49,882 nt of DNA from Candidatus Scalindua sp. (lineage in GTDB: Bacteria; Planctomycetota; Brocadiia; Brocadiales; Scalinduaceae): the NCBI GenBank assembly GCA_018670825.1, contig JABHIW010000090.1, positions 1 through 49,882 on the forward strand, given 5' to 3'. Below the pieces are notes generated by a model. It was given only the letters and a program-made list of their open reading frames with translations. It did not search any database and was not told the origin of the DNA. Of the stretch, positions 1 through 11,300 are shown piece after piece. How positions within the stretch are numbered: position 1 is the first letter of the stretch; every line of letters starts with the position of its first letter. The translations under genes were made by a program, and so were the position numbers.

Positions 1-1
1 G

Positions 2-3000
2 CCATTTATAGATGCAAATGGAAAGCTGACGTATACGCCTGCCGCTGATGCGTTTGGAGAGGCTACGGTAACGATGAATGTGCAGGACAGTGGCGGCACG
101 GAAAACAATGGAGTGGATACATCCGCGAACCAGACGTTTGCTTTAACGATTAATCCGGTAAATGATATGCCTGAGTTCACCAAGGGGAGTGATCAGGCGG
201 TAAATGAAGATTCCGGCGCTGCAGCGGTAAATGGCTGGGCAACGGGAATTTTCGAAGGAGCTGCTAATGAATCTTCTCAGACGCTGACATTTGATGTAAC
301 GAACGACAATAATTCGTTTTTCTCAGTACAACCTTCTCTAAACGCTCAGGGAAATTTAACCTATCAACCTGCTGACGACGCCTTTGGAACTGCGAATATA
401 ACGGTTAACTTATCTGATGATGGCGGGACTCCAAACGGGGGAGAGGATACGTCCGGGGACCAGACGTTTTCGCTTACAATTAACCCTATAAATGATATAC
501 CTGTTTTCACCAAAGGGGGAGACCAGACGGTATTTGAGGATGCCGGGTCACAGAATGTGAATGACTGGCCGAGTAACATATCTACCGGTCCTGCTAATGA
601 ATCCGGCCAATCATGGGACTTTGAGATAACAAACTATAATCAAGATCTGTTTGAGGCTTGGGGAATGCCGGCGATAGATGGGAGTGGTCAATTGTCCTTT
701 ACTCCAAAAGAAGACGCTAATGGTAGTACTGATTTGACGGTTTCTTTAATAGACGATGGTACATCGGTAATTAATGGAGTACTTATAGTTGATCCTAAGA
801 CGTTTTCGGATACGTTTACGATAAATATCAACCCGGTGAATGACGTGCCCCTATTTACTCTCGGAGACGATCAGTCGGTGAATGAGGATTCCGGTGCTGT
901 ATCGGTAAGCGGCTGGGCAACCGGTATAGCGGCAGGTCCTTCGGATGAATCCGGCCAGGTATTAACGTTTGATGTGACGAATGACAACAATTCGCTCTTT
1001 TCCGTACAACCGACCATAGACCCCGATACAGGAGAGCTCTCCTATACGCTGGCAGACAGCACCCCGGGTACTGCTATTTTATCTATTTTCTTGCAGGACA
1101 ACGGTGGTATCGCTAATGGAGGAGTGAATACCTCACCGATACAGGCATTTACGATTACGGTCAATAATATTTTAAACGAAGATAGCCAGGCATTAGCCCT
1201 CATGAATTATTATGGTGTTGGTGGTTTTGCCATCCCGGAGAAGACGAGTTCCGTGGTAATCGGGAATGACCTGTTTGAGTCGATTGATATCAGCCCGTCC
1301 GGTTATATCCATGGTAGTGGTAATGGTGGTCCAGGGGAAGATGGCCTTGAAGTGAGTATTGTTGACAATGATAACGGTGATCAGGGTATTATGGCTGATG
1401 ACGGTTTTGGTTTAAGTTTTACTAAAGGTGATTCCGGAGCCCTTGTCACCACGTTTAGAGATCATGATGGGGATTCTGCTGATGATGAAGGTCCGAATAT
1501 TGAACAGGGTGGTACAAAAGGCACCTCTTTCTACTCACGGGCAACCGGTAATAGTGTTACCGCAAATACCTCATTCGACGATCTGCTTGTTTCTCATGAA
1601 TACCGACTGGACGACTTGATTACCGATAGCCACAATGTATTGGTAGTAGATGTAACAATCACAAATACGGGCAGTGAGACTATACGGAACCTGAAATACA
1701 GAAAAAAGGCTGATTTTGATATTGATGAGACTGATTGGACGGTAAATCCGGAGGATGAGCCTATAGACAGATTTATTGTACCCTCTATTGATCCGGGAGA
1801 TACGCTGATAGAGTCTGTATCTGCTCCTTTTTTTGGCACGGTGGGAAATGATCCTCTCGGTATTGACATAACGAATAGTGATCCGGGACCGCATACGGAA
1901 GACAATGCCGCCGTATTCCAGATGGACCTCGGGGAGTTGGAGCCTGATCAGAGTATAACGTTCCCGGTCTTTTTCGCTGCGGATAATCCTACTATCGATG
2001 AACTTGATCCCGGTAATAACAGAACAGCATCTGAAAATTTATTACAGAACATAGGCAGAGTTGGTTCTACAACCTATATCGAGGTTTCAGACCCTTCAAA
2101 TGCTAATGCAACATTCGCCCTTGGTTCCGGTAATGATTCGCAGCTCTATGTACCGATAGATGCGGAGAATGAGGACATCAGTGCCTTTAATATCATATCA
2201 GATACGTTATCAACCATGATAGGTCTCCTCGCGGAGACGACCTATTCAAGCCATGCCAAAGTTATCGCAGATTCTACTGACGGGTTAGTAAATCTTACAG
2301 ACATTGCAATTGGTAGCATTGATGGAAGCGTATTTGTCACTGATAGCGGTTCACAAAGGGTCTTGGAAGTGCTTCCGGACGGAACTGTCAATACCATTGC
2401 TGACGCAGCAGACGGGATAAATAATCCTACAGGAATTGCAAATAACGATGGATTCTTTCTTCTTGTCACTGACAGCGGTTCTAAAAGTATCTTGGAAATG
2501 CAGCTGGATGGAAGTTTCATCAATACTATTGCGGATGCAACAGATGGGATAAATAATCCTACAGGTATTGCGGTTAATGGTGGGCCATATTTCATTTCTG
2601 ATAGCGGTTCTGACTCTATTATCAAGTATGCTGAAGGAATTTCAACAATTGCCAATGAGAACTCTACAGGCGGCAGGCTTGATGAACCTCAGGCCATTGC
2701 ATTTAGCCAGGACGGGACAATGTTGTATGTTGTTGAGAACGGCTTCGACGCTATTCTCAGGATTGATCAGTTAACGGGGGAGACGAACAGGATTGCCACA
2801 GAACGTTCTTCAGACTGGGATATCAACGAACCGGTAGACATTACGGTTGGCAGTGACGGGTTCCTCTATTTTGTAGATGCCGGCAATAACTCTGTATTTA
2901 AGGTGAATCCTTTAACGGGTGAAACAAAGTTCCTTGCCAGTGCGGATACTACCGGCGGATTGCTTTCCGACCCCACCGGTATTGCCATAGACGGTGATGG

Positions 3001-6000
3001 AGAAATATACGTCTCTTCTGCTACCAACGGAATAGTAAGGCTCCTGAAAACTACCAATGATAAAACGCTTCACGCGCAGGCACTTAAACTGCGTGCTGAT
3101 ATAGTCGCGCATGACCAGGAATTTTCTGATCCTGCTAACGCGGGAATTATAACAGCCCTGGATGGCGTCATAGCAAAGCTTCAAAATAATGTGGATGTAG
3201 GTCCCCTTGGTGATGATGGCCTAAGTAATAACGGTGTAAATCATGCCGAACTTTATATACCGGCTACGGAACTGTTTAATGATCTGGAGACTATCAGGAA
3301 TAACTTTATTGCACAGGCAGGTTTTCCGGATTCACTCGCCAGTCATACAACGGTTACACATCTATTATTGGATGCGCTTAAGCTGGCCGATGATAGTGTG
3401 AGCCTTCATCTGGATGAAATAGAGGCAAACCTGAGTAAGGCGGAAGCCTACCTTACAACCCATAGTAATGATGATGGTGATGCGGCTGATGGTGATCTGA
3501 TTGAACTATTTAGTCCTATTCTCTTTGATATTACAATCTTAAGGGATGGTGATTCAACGGATGAGGCCACTGATAATGATGTAAGGCAGGGTATAGAAAG
3601 TTTATTGACGAATCTTGTTGACCACGTCTCGCTCGGCAACAATCCGTTCCATTCCCTACAGCCTTTTACCAATACCGACGCCGTTAACATGATGTTTGAT
3701 AACGGTGTAGGTGGTGTCTTTGATCCGGCTCTTGCCCTTAATTCCAGACCCGTTATAGATAATGGTACCCTATCGGCGGGAGTAAACACAGATGGCTCAT
3801 TGATAGAAGAAGCTGATTTTGAATTTGGTACCGGATTAAGGATGAAGGGGTTTACGAATATGGGTGAATTAGGAGGAGACGTGCTGACCGAAGATGGATA
3901 TGGTGTCAGTTATCGAACTCTTGATGATCAGGGTTTGGCAGCTGGAGATTTTGTGGCAAAGGTTGGAAGTGGCGGTGGAGCAGACTCCTCAACTCATGGT
4001 ACCACTATTTATACCAAACATAATAAGAGACGTATGGAGACATTTGCCTCTCAAGTGGGAGTAGACAGAAATGATCCTTTACAAGCAGGAGATCTGGCTG
4101 TAACCCACCAGTTCAAGCTCCTGCCGCAAGCAGACAATGCTCCTGAAGGTGACAGCAGGGAGAATGTAATGTCTGTAGAGGTGACTGTGACTAATACGGG
4201 TGATAATACCATCACAGACCTCCTTTATAGAAGGCTTGCGAATATTGATAGCGGCAGCCCTGTAACAAATGATGATAGCTTTTTTACGGTTCATGATGAT
4301 GGTATTTCGAGTGATCTTAACGTGACTGGGGCGCCTAACGTTGATGGAACTTCCGCTGACCCTGATCCCCCCAGTTTAGATCCGACGACCAGTGTTGGTA
4401 ATAACTTCCCCAGTACTTATGCCGGTGACCTCGATGCCCTGATCCAGTTTGATCTTACTACTTTGGGGCCGGGAGAGAGCAAGACATTTGAGTTCTTTTA
4501 CGCGGGTGATAATTCTACGGATGACTTGTCAAATACAATAGGTGAGACCGTTACCGATGCGAGATACGTATCCAGCACATCCAGTACTGAATTCGTATAC
4601 CCTGCGTTTGCACTGGGTACGGGCACGGATATAGCATCATTCGACAGGGCTGACGTGGCATCAAGAGAGGCGAGCTACTTTAATATCTTCACCGATACGA
4701 TGACATTGATGATCCAGAACATGGCAAAGGCAAAGTATACGGCCTTGACGGTTGTCGATGCGGTGGGAACGGGGGGATTGATTGATGATCCTTCAGGTAT
4801 AGTAATTGATGGTAACGGGGACTTGATTGTAACCGATGCGTCTTCAGCGTCGGTTTTGAAAATTGAGAAAGACGGTGCATTTCCAAGCGGTCATCAGGAT
4901 ACGGTAAGTGTCATTACAGATGATGTCAACTTGTTAAATAACCCTGGCTTTGAGTCAAGTCTTACTGATTGGACGACAGATAATGCTGCTATACGAACTG
5001 GTAGCCCTTCACCTCATAGCGGAATCAAATATTTGATGGGTGGTGCCAATGGTACATCTTCTAGCTATACTTTTCAGACAATAGATTTGTTGGATGAAGG
5101 TTTTGCGATAGGAGAACTTGATTCTAATGTGCTTACTCTAAATTTTGGTGGTTGGCAGTCCGGATGGAATACACAAACTGACAGAGGGAAAATTGAGATT
5201 GTTATGAGAGATACGTCATTGCAAGCTTTAGGCTCAATGGATCATGATTGGTTCTATTCAAATCATACCTGGGTTCTGAAGGAAGGTTCTACTGATTTAC
5301 TGGTGGGAACACGATATATTGATTATGGTTTTCATGCCCAGAGATTTCAGGGATCCAACAATGATGCATATCTTGACGATGCGTTTCTTGATATTACCTC
5401 CGCAGAGGGACTGATTCTTGCTCCACAAAAGATAGCAGTTGACATTGATGGAAACTTTATCATAGCAGACAACGGCTCTCGGAATATCTTGAAGGTAAAT
5501 CCAACTACCGGAGTAACAACAGTTATTGCTGATGTTGCTGGTTCCGGTGGATTGATTGATTCTCCTTCCGGCATTGTAGTCGACATTGATCCTGGAAGCC
5601 CTAATTATGGGGACTTAATTGTAACAGACTGGGGTTCAGATGCTGTTTTGAGAATAAAGAAGGATGTATCGTCTCCTACCGGTTACGAAGATTCTGTTTC
5701 TGTCGTTACCGATTCTTCCCGTTCGCCTGGATTATTTACAAACCCGGTATCCGTAGCAATTGACAGTAATGGTAACATAATCGTAGTCGATGGGAGTTCT
5801 GCGATACTCAGAGTAGACCCCATAACCGGGAAGACTGCGATGGTCGCCAGTGAGTTCATCACTTCTCAAGGAGAAGAGATTATTCATGACCCTCAAGGTA
5901 TCGCAATTGACAGCAATGGACTTTTAATAGTATCTGACAGTTCTTCTGCTGTTGATGATGACGGGTTCTCGTCTATGGCTGGCTCGATCTTGATAATTGA

Positions 6001-8374
6001 CCCAGTTAGTGGCGACACAAAGAGGATAATAGCATTGGGAAATGTAGTAGGTTCTTATATTGATGATGCCCTTGTTGAACACGTGAAGGAAGGCAGTATT
6101 TTGCCGACGGACATTGCATTTAATGATAGTGACGGTTCAATCTTTTTTGTTACTGAAAATGAAGTAGGTAATAACTCTATAGTAAAACTTGTCGAGACGA
6201 CGAGCTCCGAATCCCTGCTTGCTCTTGCAGAAAAAATTCGGGCCGATATGGTTGCGCACAATGAAATATATTCGGATTCGATTATTGATGATCTGGCACA
6301 CCAGCTCTTTATTGATGATCTGGACGGTGTTATTGCTGATATAGAGAGCAATCTGAATAATCCTGATAACCCGGGTATCTGGGTGAGCAGACAGGACATA
6401 TTTGATTCATTGCGGACGACGAGAGATCTTCTGGCAGAGCATGCCGACATGCAGGAGCCGGTAGAGCATGCCTCTATCGCGCATCTTCTTTTAGATTCGA
6501 AGAGACTGGCGGATGATCAGGTCAGGCTTAATCTTGCCGCTATTGATACGGAGATCGGCCTGGCCCAGGCCTCTCTGCAAAATCATATAGTTAACTCCGG
6601 TAACACAACCGTTCATAGATATCTACTGTCACAAGTTAACAGTATCGCGTCAAATATAGATTCCCTCCAGACTGATATCTATGATATTAACATGGCTGCA
6701 TTAATACAGAGTGGTGTGGAGGGGGCTTTTATCGATGTTATCGACCACATGCTTTTTACCGATCAGGAGCGCTCACACAGCCATAATGAGCTTGTCCATA
6801 ACCCGTTCGAACCACACTCGCCAAATGGAGAGAGAAATGGTGATGTAATGTCATCGAGCGAAGGACTGGAACTGATGAATTATTACGGAGTAGGCGGTTT
6901 TTCCATACCGGAGAACCCCAACTCTGTAGTGATTGGAAACGACTTTTTCACACACATTGACATTGGTCCTGAGGGAAGTATCCGTGGATTTGCTGATGGT
7001 AAAAAAGGTCTTGCGCCCAGTATATTGAATAACGGACTTAATGAGGAAGACCGGGGCATCCTGTTTGATGATGGTTTTGGCATTAGCTTTGATAAGCCGG
7101 GCGTTAACGGAGCGCTTCGTGCCACCTTCGGTGGTGGAAGTGATGTTTACCCGGATGCTGTAGGAACGGCACTCAATGAAGGTTTAATAGCAGAAGATAT
7201 AGAGGTGAATGGTAGTAAAGGAAAGGCGTTCTATTCACGTTCAGATGGTAATAGTGTTACGGCAAACACCTCGTTCGATGACGTGCAAATTTCCCACGCC
7301 TATCGGCTTGTCGAGAGTGAAAATAGCGGTGCTAACGTCTTAATAGCAGAGATAACCATAACGAATATGGGAGTCCGGACCATATCGGATCTGAGATACC
7401 GAAGAAAGACTGACTTTGATATTGGTGGGGATAAAGTGAACGATTATTATGGTTATAGTTATTTTTATTCGAATGAGAGCTATTTTGATCAATTTGACGT
7501 TCCCATTCCTGACCCGGATGATGAGCTTGTCGACGACGTTGAGTCGCCATATTGGGATGACGTGGGATTGGACCCTTCATATGAAGGTAATGATCCTATT
7601 GCGAATAATCCTGGTACGGATGTAGGTGACAATGCGGCCGTAATCCAGATGGACCTGGGTACTTTAGGGCCGGGTGAAAGTATAACCTTTCCGGTGATTA
7701 TCGCCGGTGACAATCCTACTGTTGATGAAGATAATCCGGCTAACAATAGAACAGCTTCTCAAAATCTGGCAGACAGTATAGCTGATGTGATATCAACCAC
7801 CTATATCGAGGTCTCAAGTACGTTGTTAGATGAAAGCACGGGGGCATATGCCCTTGGCACAGGGTCACTTAACCTTGAGGCACCTACCGGAGTGTCACCG
7901 GAAGGCAGGGAGCATTTTCAATTCATTACAGATACCATGTCCCTCATGATAGGCCATCTTGCTGATACGAGCTATTCGAGCCATGCAGAAAATCTTACTG
8001 TTTTTGCAGGATCTACAGGCGCCAGGGGTATAGCATTTGACATTAATGGCGACTTGATTGTTACCGATGTGCAGACAGATACGATCTATAGAATAAACCC
8101 ATCCGATAGGAGCACTTCTCTGATCACTTCAGGGGGATTGTTTGATTATCCCGGTAGCGTTGCGGTCGACACTAATCCTGCCAGTGTTGATTACGGGGAC
8201 TTAATCGTAACAGACGTTTTTGGACAGTCACTTTTCAGGGTAGATCCCTCTGATGGGACTACTACACAAATCTGGAATGATAATATGGAAGTAGAGGGCT
8301 TGACCATTATGCCTACCAACGTTGCAATCGATGGTAATGGTGATTTGATCGTAACTGATGTGATGGGCTCTTGA
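2..8374 (+). CDS. Giant secreted repeat protein (adhesin-like), N-terminal portion up to an in-frame stop
   Basis: The frame is open from base 2, so the true start lies upstream and this is a 5'-partial gene. It begins with about three and a half cadherin-like repeats of roughly 110 residues, each with an NPVNDxPxF-type motif followed by an NEDSG motif. Two and a half large modules follow. Each has a beta-rich domain (motif MNYYGVGGF or DNGVGG, with VTNTG and YRR/YRK strands), an NHL-like propeller (repeats of xDxGDLIVTDxxS) and an alpha-helical segment (SKRLADDQVRLNL type). It is rich in Asp, Asn, Gly and Ser and has almost no Cys, as expected for a calcium-binding extracellular or cell-surface protein. 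Reading stops at a TGA at 8372 in the middle of an NHL repeat and the same frame continues downstream. Adhesion or surface-layer function is inferred from the architecture only. Confidence 0.85.
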   Translation, partial: PFIDANGKLTYTPAADAFGEATVTMNVQDSGGTENNGVDTSANQTFALTINPVNDMPEFTKGSDQAVNEDSGAAAVNGWATGIFEGAANESSQTLTFDVTNDNNSFFSVQPSLNAQGNLTYQPADDAFGTANITVNLSDDGGTPNGGEDTSGDQTFSLTINPINDIPVFTKGGDQTVFEDAGSQNVNDWPSNISTGPANESGQSWDFEITNYNQDLFEAWGMPAIDGSGQLSFTPKEDANGSTDLTVSLIDDGTSVINGVLIVDPKTFSDTFTININPVNDVPLFTLGDDQSVNEDSGAVSVSGWATGIAAGPSDESGQVLTFDVTNDNNSLFSVQPTIDPDTGELSYTLADSTPGTAILSIFLQDNGGIANGGVNTSPIQAFTITVNNILNEDSQALALMNYYGVGGFAIPEKTSSVVIGNDLFESIDISPSGYIHGSGNGGPGEDGLEVSIVDNDNGDQGIMADDGFGLSFTKGDSGALVTTFRDHDGDSADDEGPNIEQGGTKGTSFYSRATGNSVTANTSFDDLLVSHEYRLDDLITDSHNVLVVDVTITNTGSETIRNLKYRKKADFDIDETDWTVNPEDEPIDRFIVPSIDPGDTLIESVSAPFFGTVGNDPLGIDITNSDPGPHTEDNAAVFQMDLGELEPDQSITFPVFFAADNPTIDELDPGNNRTASENLLQNIGRVGSTTYIEVSDPSNANATFALGSGNDSQLYVPIDAENEDISAFNIISDTLSTMIGLLAETTYSSHAKVIADSTDGLVNLTDIAIGSIDGSVFVTDSGSQRVLEVLPDGTVNTIADAADGINNPTGIANNDGFFLLVTDSGSKSILEMQLDGSFINTIADATDGINNPTGIAVNGGPYFISDSGSDSIIKYAEGISTIANENSTGGRLDEPQAIAFSQDGTMLYVVENGFDAILRIDQLTGETNRIATERSSDWDINEPVDITVGSDGFLYFVDAGNNSVFKVNPLTGETKFLASADTTGGLLSDPTGIAIDGDGEIYVSSATNGIVRLLKTTNDKTLHAQALKLRADIVAHDQEFSDPANAGIITALDGVIAKLQNNVDVGPLGDDGLSNNGVNHAELYIPATELFNDLETIRNNFIAQAGFPDSLASHTTVTHLLLDALKLADDSVSLHLDEIEANLSKAEAYLTTHSNDDGDAADGDLIELFSPILFDITILRDGDSTDEATDNDVRQGIESLLTNLVDHVSLGNNPFHSLQPFTNTDAVNMMFDNGVGGVFDPALALNSRPVIDNGTLSAGVNTDGSLIEEADFEFGTGLRMKGFTNMGELGGDVLTEDGYGVSYRTLDDQGLAAGDFVAKVGSGGGADSSTHGTTIYTKHNKRRMETFASQVGVDRNDPLQAGDLAVTHQFKLLPQADNAPEGDSRENVMSVEVTVTNTGDNTITDLLYRRLANIDSGSPVTNDDSFFTVHDDGISSDLNVTGAPNVDGTSADPDPPSLDPTTSVGNNFPSTYAGDLDALIQFDLTTLGPGESKTFEFFYAGDNSTDDLSNTIGETVTDARYVSSTSSTEFVYPAFALGTGTDIASFDRADVASREASYFNIFTDTMTLMIQNMAKAKYTALTVVDAVGTGGLIDDPSGIVIDGNGDLIVTDASSASVLKIEKDGAFPSGHQDTVSVITDDVNLLNNPGFESSLTDWTTDNAAIRTGSPSPHSGIKYLMGGANGTSSSYTFQTIDLLDEGFAIGELDSNVLTLNFGGWQSGWNTQTDRGKIEIVMRDTSLQALGSMDHDWFYSNHTWVLKEGSTDLLVGTRYIDYGFHAQRFQGSNNDAYLDDAFLDITSAEGLILAPQKIAVDIDGNFIIADNGSRNILKVNPTTGVTTVIADVAGSGGLIDSPSGIVVDIDPGSPNYGDLIVTDWGSDAVLRIKKDVSSPTGYEDSVSVVTDSSRSPGLFTNPVSVAIDSNGNIIVVDGSSAILRVDPITGKTAMVASEFITSQGEEIIHDPQGIAIDSNGLLIVSDSSSAVDDDGFSSMAGSILIIDPVSGDTKRIIALGNVVGSYIDDALVEHVKEGSILPTDIAFNDSDGSIFFVTENEVGNNSIVKLVETTSSESLLALAEKIRADMVAHNEIYSDSIIDDLAHQLFIDDLDGVIADIESNLNNPDNPGIWVSRQDIFDSLRTTRDLLAEHADMQEPVEHASIAHLLLDSKRLADDQVRLNLAAIDTEIGLAQASLQNHIVNSGNTTVHRYLLSQVNSIASNIDSLQTDIYDINMAALIQSGVEGAFIDVIDHMLFTDQERSHSHNELVHNPFEPHSPNGERNGDVMSSSEGLELMNYYGVGGFSIPENPNSVVIGNDFFTHIDIGPEGSIRGFADGKKGLAPSILNNGLNEEDRGILFDDGFGISFDKPGVNGALRATFGGGSDVYPDAVGTALNEGLIAEDIEVNGSKGKAFYSRSDGNSVTANTSFDDVQISHAYRLVESENSGANVLIAEITITNMGVRTISDLRYRRKTDFDIGGDKVNDYYGYSYFYSNESYFDQFDVPIPDPDDELVDDVESPYWDDVGLDPSYEGNDPIANNPGTDVGDNAAVIQMDLGTLGPGESITFPVIIAGDNPTVDEDNPANNRTASQNLADSIADVISTTYIEVSSTLLDESTGAYALGTGSLNLEAPTGVSPEGREHFQFITDTMSLMIGHLADTSYSSHAENLTVFAGSTGARGIAFDINGDLIVTDVQTDTIYRINPSDRSTSLITSGGLFDYPGSVAVDTNPASVDYGDLIVTDVFGQSLFRVDPSDGTTTQIWNDNMEVEGLTIMPTNVAIDGNGDLIVTDVMGS
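149..1165 (+). repeat. Cadherin-like tandem repeats inside the giant protein
   Basis: Three repeat units begin near 149, 479 and 830, each opening with an INPVNDxPxF-type motif, and a partial unit lies before them at the window edge. Spacing is about 330-350 bases. DNA similarity is strongest around the NEDSG and WATGI segments. This is a coding repeat, not a mobile element. The family resemblance is to bacterial cadherin-like/VCBS-type domains that bind calcium. Confidence 0.8.
8372..8374 (+). other. In-frame TGA inside an NHL repeat
   Basis: The repeat reads GDLIVTDVMGS-stop-LLRLAPDGS. Sister repeats in the same protein read GDLIVTDVFGQSLFRVDPSDG and GDLIVTDASSASVLKI. The stop therefore sits where the sisters mostly have Ser, and a single C-to-G change from TCA would create it. 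Other genes here end in TGA (for example those ending at 31116 and 37734), so TGA works as a stop in this genome. Confidence 0.85.
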
Positions 8375-8383
8375 TTATTAAGG

Positions 8384-11300
8384 TTGGCACCGGATGGAAG
8401 TACTGGTGAAGCCATAGCCAGCTTTTCCGGATTAACGGGCGGGTATGATTCAGGTGGGAGAATTCTTAGTCCTGAGGGAGTTGCTATTGACGAAAGTGGG
8501 ATGTTGTATATTGCCGATTCCAGTTCAAATGCAATTCTCAGAGTCGATCCCGTATCGGGTAAGACATATAGACTCGCCACAAATAGTTCAACGAATGGAG
8601 ATCTTAACATACCTGTAGACATTACGATTGATGAGAGAGGGTTCCTCTATTATGTAAATGGTCTAAGCAATGAAATATTCAAGATGCACCCTGATACAGG
8701 CAAGACAAAGTTTATTGCCAGCGGGAATACTACAGAGGGGATAATTGATAGTCTGGTCAGTATTGCCATTAACAGCAATGATACGATCTTTACCACAAAT
8801 GTATCAAGTGATAGCGGTAATAGTGGTGTAGTAAAGCTTCAAAAGACTACGAATGATGACGCCCTTTTTGCCTTTGCCGAAATGATGCGTGCCAATTTGT
8901 TTACACACGATGATACATTTCCTGATTCGGAACACATAAGAGTTATGTCTGCCCTGAATAACATCCTCTTAAAGATTGATGCAAATGCTTCCATTGCAAA
9001 TACTTTCAATAATACGGAAATATTTGGCGATATTGAGTCGGTCAGAAATGACTTTGTTGCGCACGCGGGACTTGCGGACGTCTTTAGCCACCTGGATGTT
9101 TCGCACCTCTTACTGGACGCGTTTAAAATGGCGAATGACAGCGTTCCTCTTTACATTGATGAGCTTGATGCGGTTATAGGTAAGGCAAAGTTCTATCTTG
9201 AGAATTATAATTTTAGCGGTGAAGGCGTCAGTCCACACGATGATCTACTAACAACTATTGATGGCATTCTCTCAAATATTGTCACGGTAAAGGGTAACAT
9301 AAGGGATTTAGAAACTGCCCGTTCGGTAAAAAACAGCCTGGATGACGCGTTAACTGGCTTTGTCAACCATGTCTCCCCCGGCAACAATCCATTCAAATTC
9401 CTCCAGCCGTTCACCAATAATGATGCCGTTCAAATGATGGCGGATAATGGTGTTGGCGGCGCCTTTATACCTTCTCTTGCGATTAATACTGAAAACGTTA
9501 TAGACAATGGTACGTTGACCGTGGGAATAAGCCGGGACGGCTCATTAATTGAGCCGAATTTGACAAATAATAACGGGGGAGTCGGTCTGATCATGGATGG
9601 GTTTACCAACAATGGTAATGAAGGGGGAGATGTCCTGGCTACCGGCACACCTTCTGAGGGGTATGGTGTCTCCTATTTTTCCGGGGGAAATAATTTCGTG
9701 GCAAAGGTTGGAAGCGGTAACGATGCAGACTCATCAACTCATGGTACAACTATATACACAAAACATAATGAGACGCGTATGGAGACCTATACATCTAATG
9801 TTGGCTTAGGACGAAGCAGCTCCTCATATGTTCAAACTGATCCATCATTGGTAGGGAACTTAAGCATCACTCATAAGTTTAAACTAATTCCATCACCTTA
9901 CGAGGCACCTGAAGGATATTCTCGCGAAAAAATAATGTCCGTTCAAGTAACGGCAACTAATACAGGAAATGATCAAATTCTTGGTCTTCAATATAGAAGG
10001 TTAGCAGACTTTGATAATGGTTCTCCTGACGTAGCGACTGATAGTATGTTTCTGGCAAACGGTTCTACTGGGATTGTGTCCGGTGATGCAACTCTTAATC
10101 AAATGCGTGCTCAAATTCCATCAAGACCTAATTCTTTTGATCCAACAATAGTTGACATTGATGGAATAGGAACAGGTACTGGTGATTTTAATGCCTTAAT
10201 CCAATTTCACCTTGACACATTAGCGCCGGGTGAGACCAAGACCTTTGAATTCTTTTACGCCGGGGATGACTCTTCAACTGATTTGGCAAATACAATAGAC
10301 GAGGCGGTAAATGATGCAAGATACGTCTCAAGCACGTCCAACACGGTAGACCCATACCAGACATTCGCACTGGGCACAGGCTCTTCAATAAATTCATTCG
10401 ACAGCGCGTACGTAGGGTCAACAGAAGCGGACCACTTTGGTATACTTGGCGATACCGTGTCACTGATGCTCAGGAATCTTGCATTGATAACCTATGCTGC
10501 TAAAACGGTTGTCAGCGAAGATTCTCTCGGCGTAGAACTTATGGATAATCCCAAAGACATTACCATTGACAACAATGGGGACTTAATCGTAGTTGATGAA
10601 TCATCCGAAAAGGTTTTGAGATTACATGAAGAAACTCTGGATGACTTAATTACTCCGAGTGGCGTCTGGACAACAACAGTTATCACCGATCGACCCACAT
10701 CCGGAAATTTGATCGAAGATCCTAACGGCGTTGCAGTAGCCGCTAATGGTGATATTTTTATTACTGACGACGGTACTGGTATAGACGCAATATTGAAAGT
10801 AGACCCGTCTGATGGAAGCACTTCCGTCATAGCCAGTAGAAGTACCGAAGGATCATCGATTATTAGAAATCCTTCCGGTATTGCGATAGCCAGTAATGGT
10901 GACTTAATCGTAACTGATGAATCATCAGAAAAGATTTTGAGACTCAGTGAAACAACTCCGGGCGTCTGGACAACAACTGTTATCACCGACCTGGCTACTT
11001 CCGGTAATTTGCTTGAAGACCCCAATGGCGTTGCAATAGCCAGTAATGGTGATATTATTATCACTGAAGATAGTGTAGACGGTGTAATGAAAGTAGATCC
11101 TTCTAACGGAAGCACTTCTGTCATAACCAGCCAGAGTACCGAAGGGACACTTATTTTTGATAATCCTGAAGGCCTTACCATTGACAGTAATGGTTTATTA
11201 ATTGTAGTTAACAATAACGACGATGGTGCTCCGGTGGGTATAGATTCGGTTTTAAAGGTCGATCCGGTTACTGGTGACACAAGGATTATAGCTACAGAAA

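Noticed and set aside
149..1165. Repeat array as CRISPR
   Set aside because: The repeats are ~330 bp, coding and in frame, with no short conserved repeat-spacer pattern.
8372..8374. Selenocysteine at the in-frame TGA
   Set aside because: Sister repeats mostly have Ser, not Cys, at this position and no clear insertion hairpin was seen just downstream.
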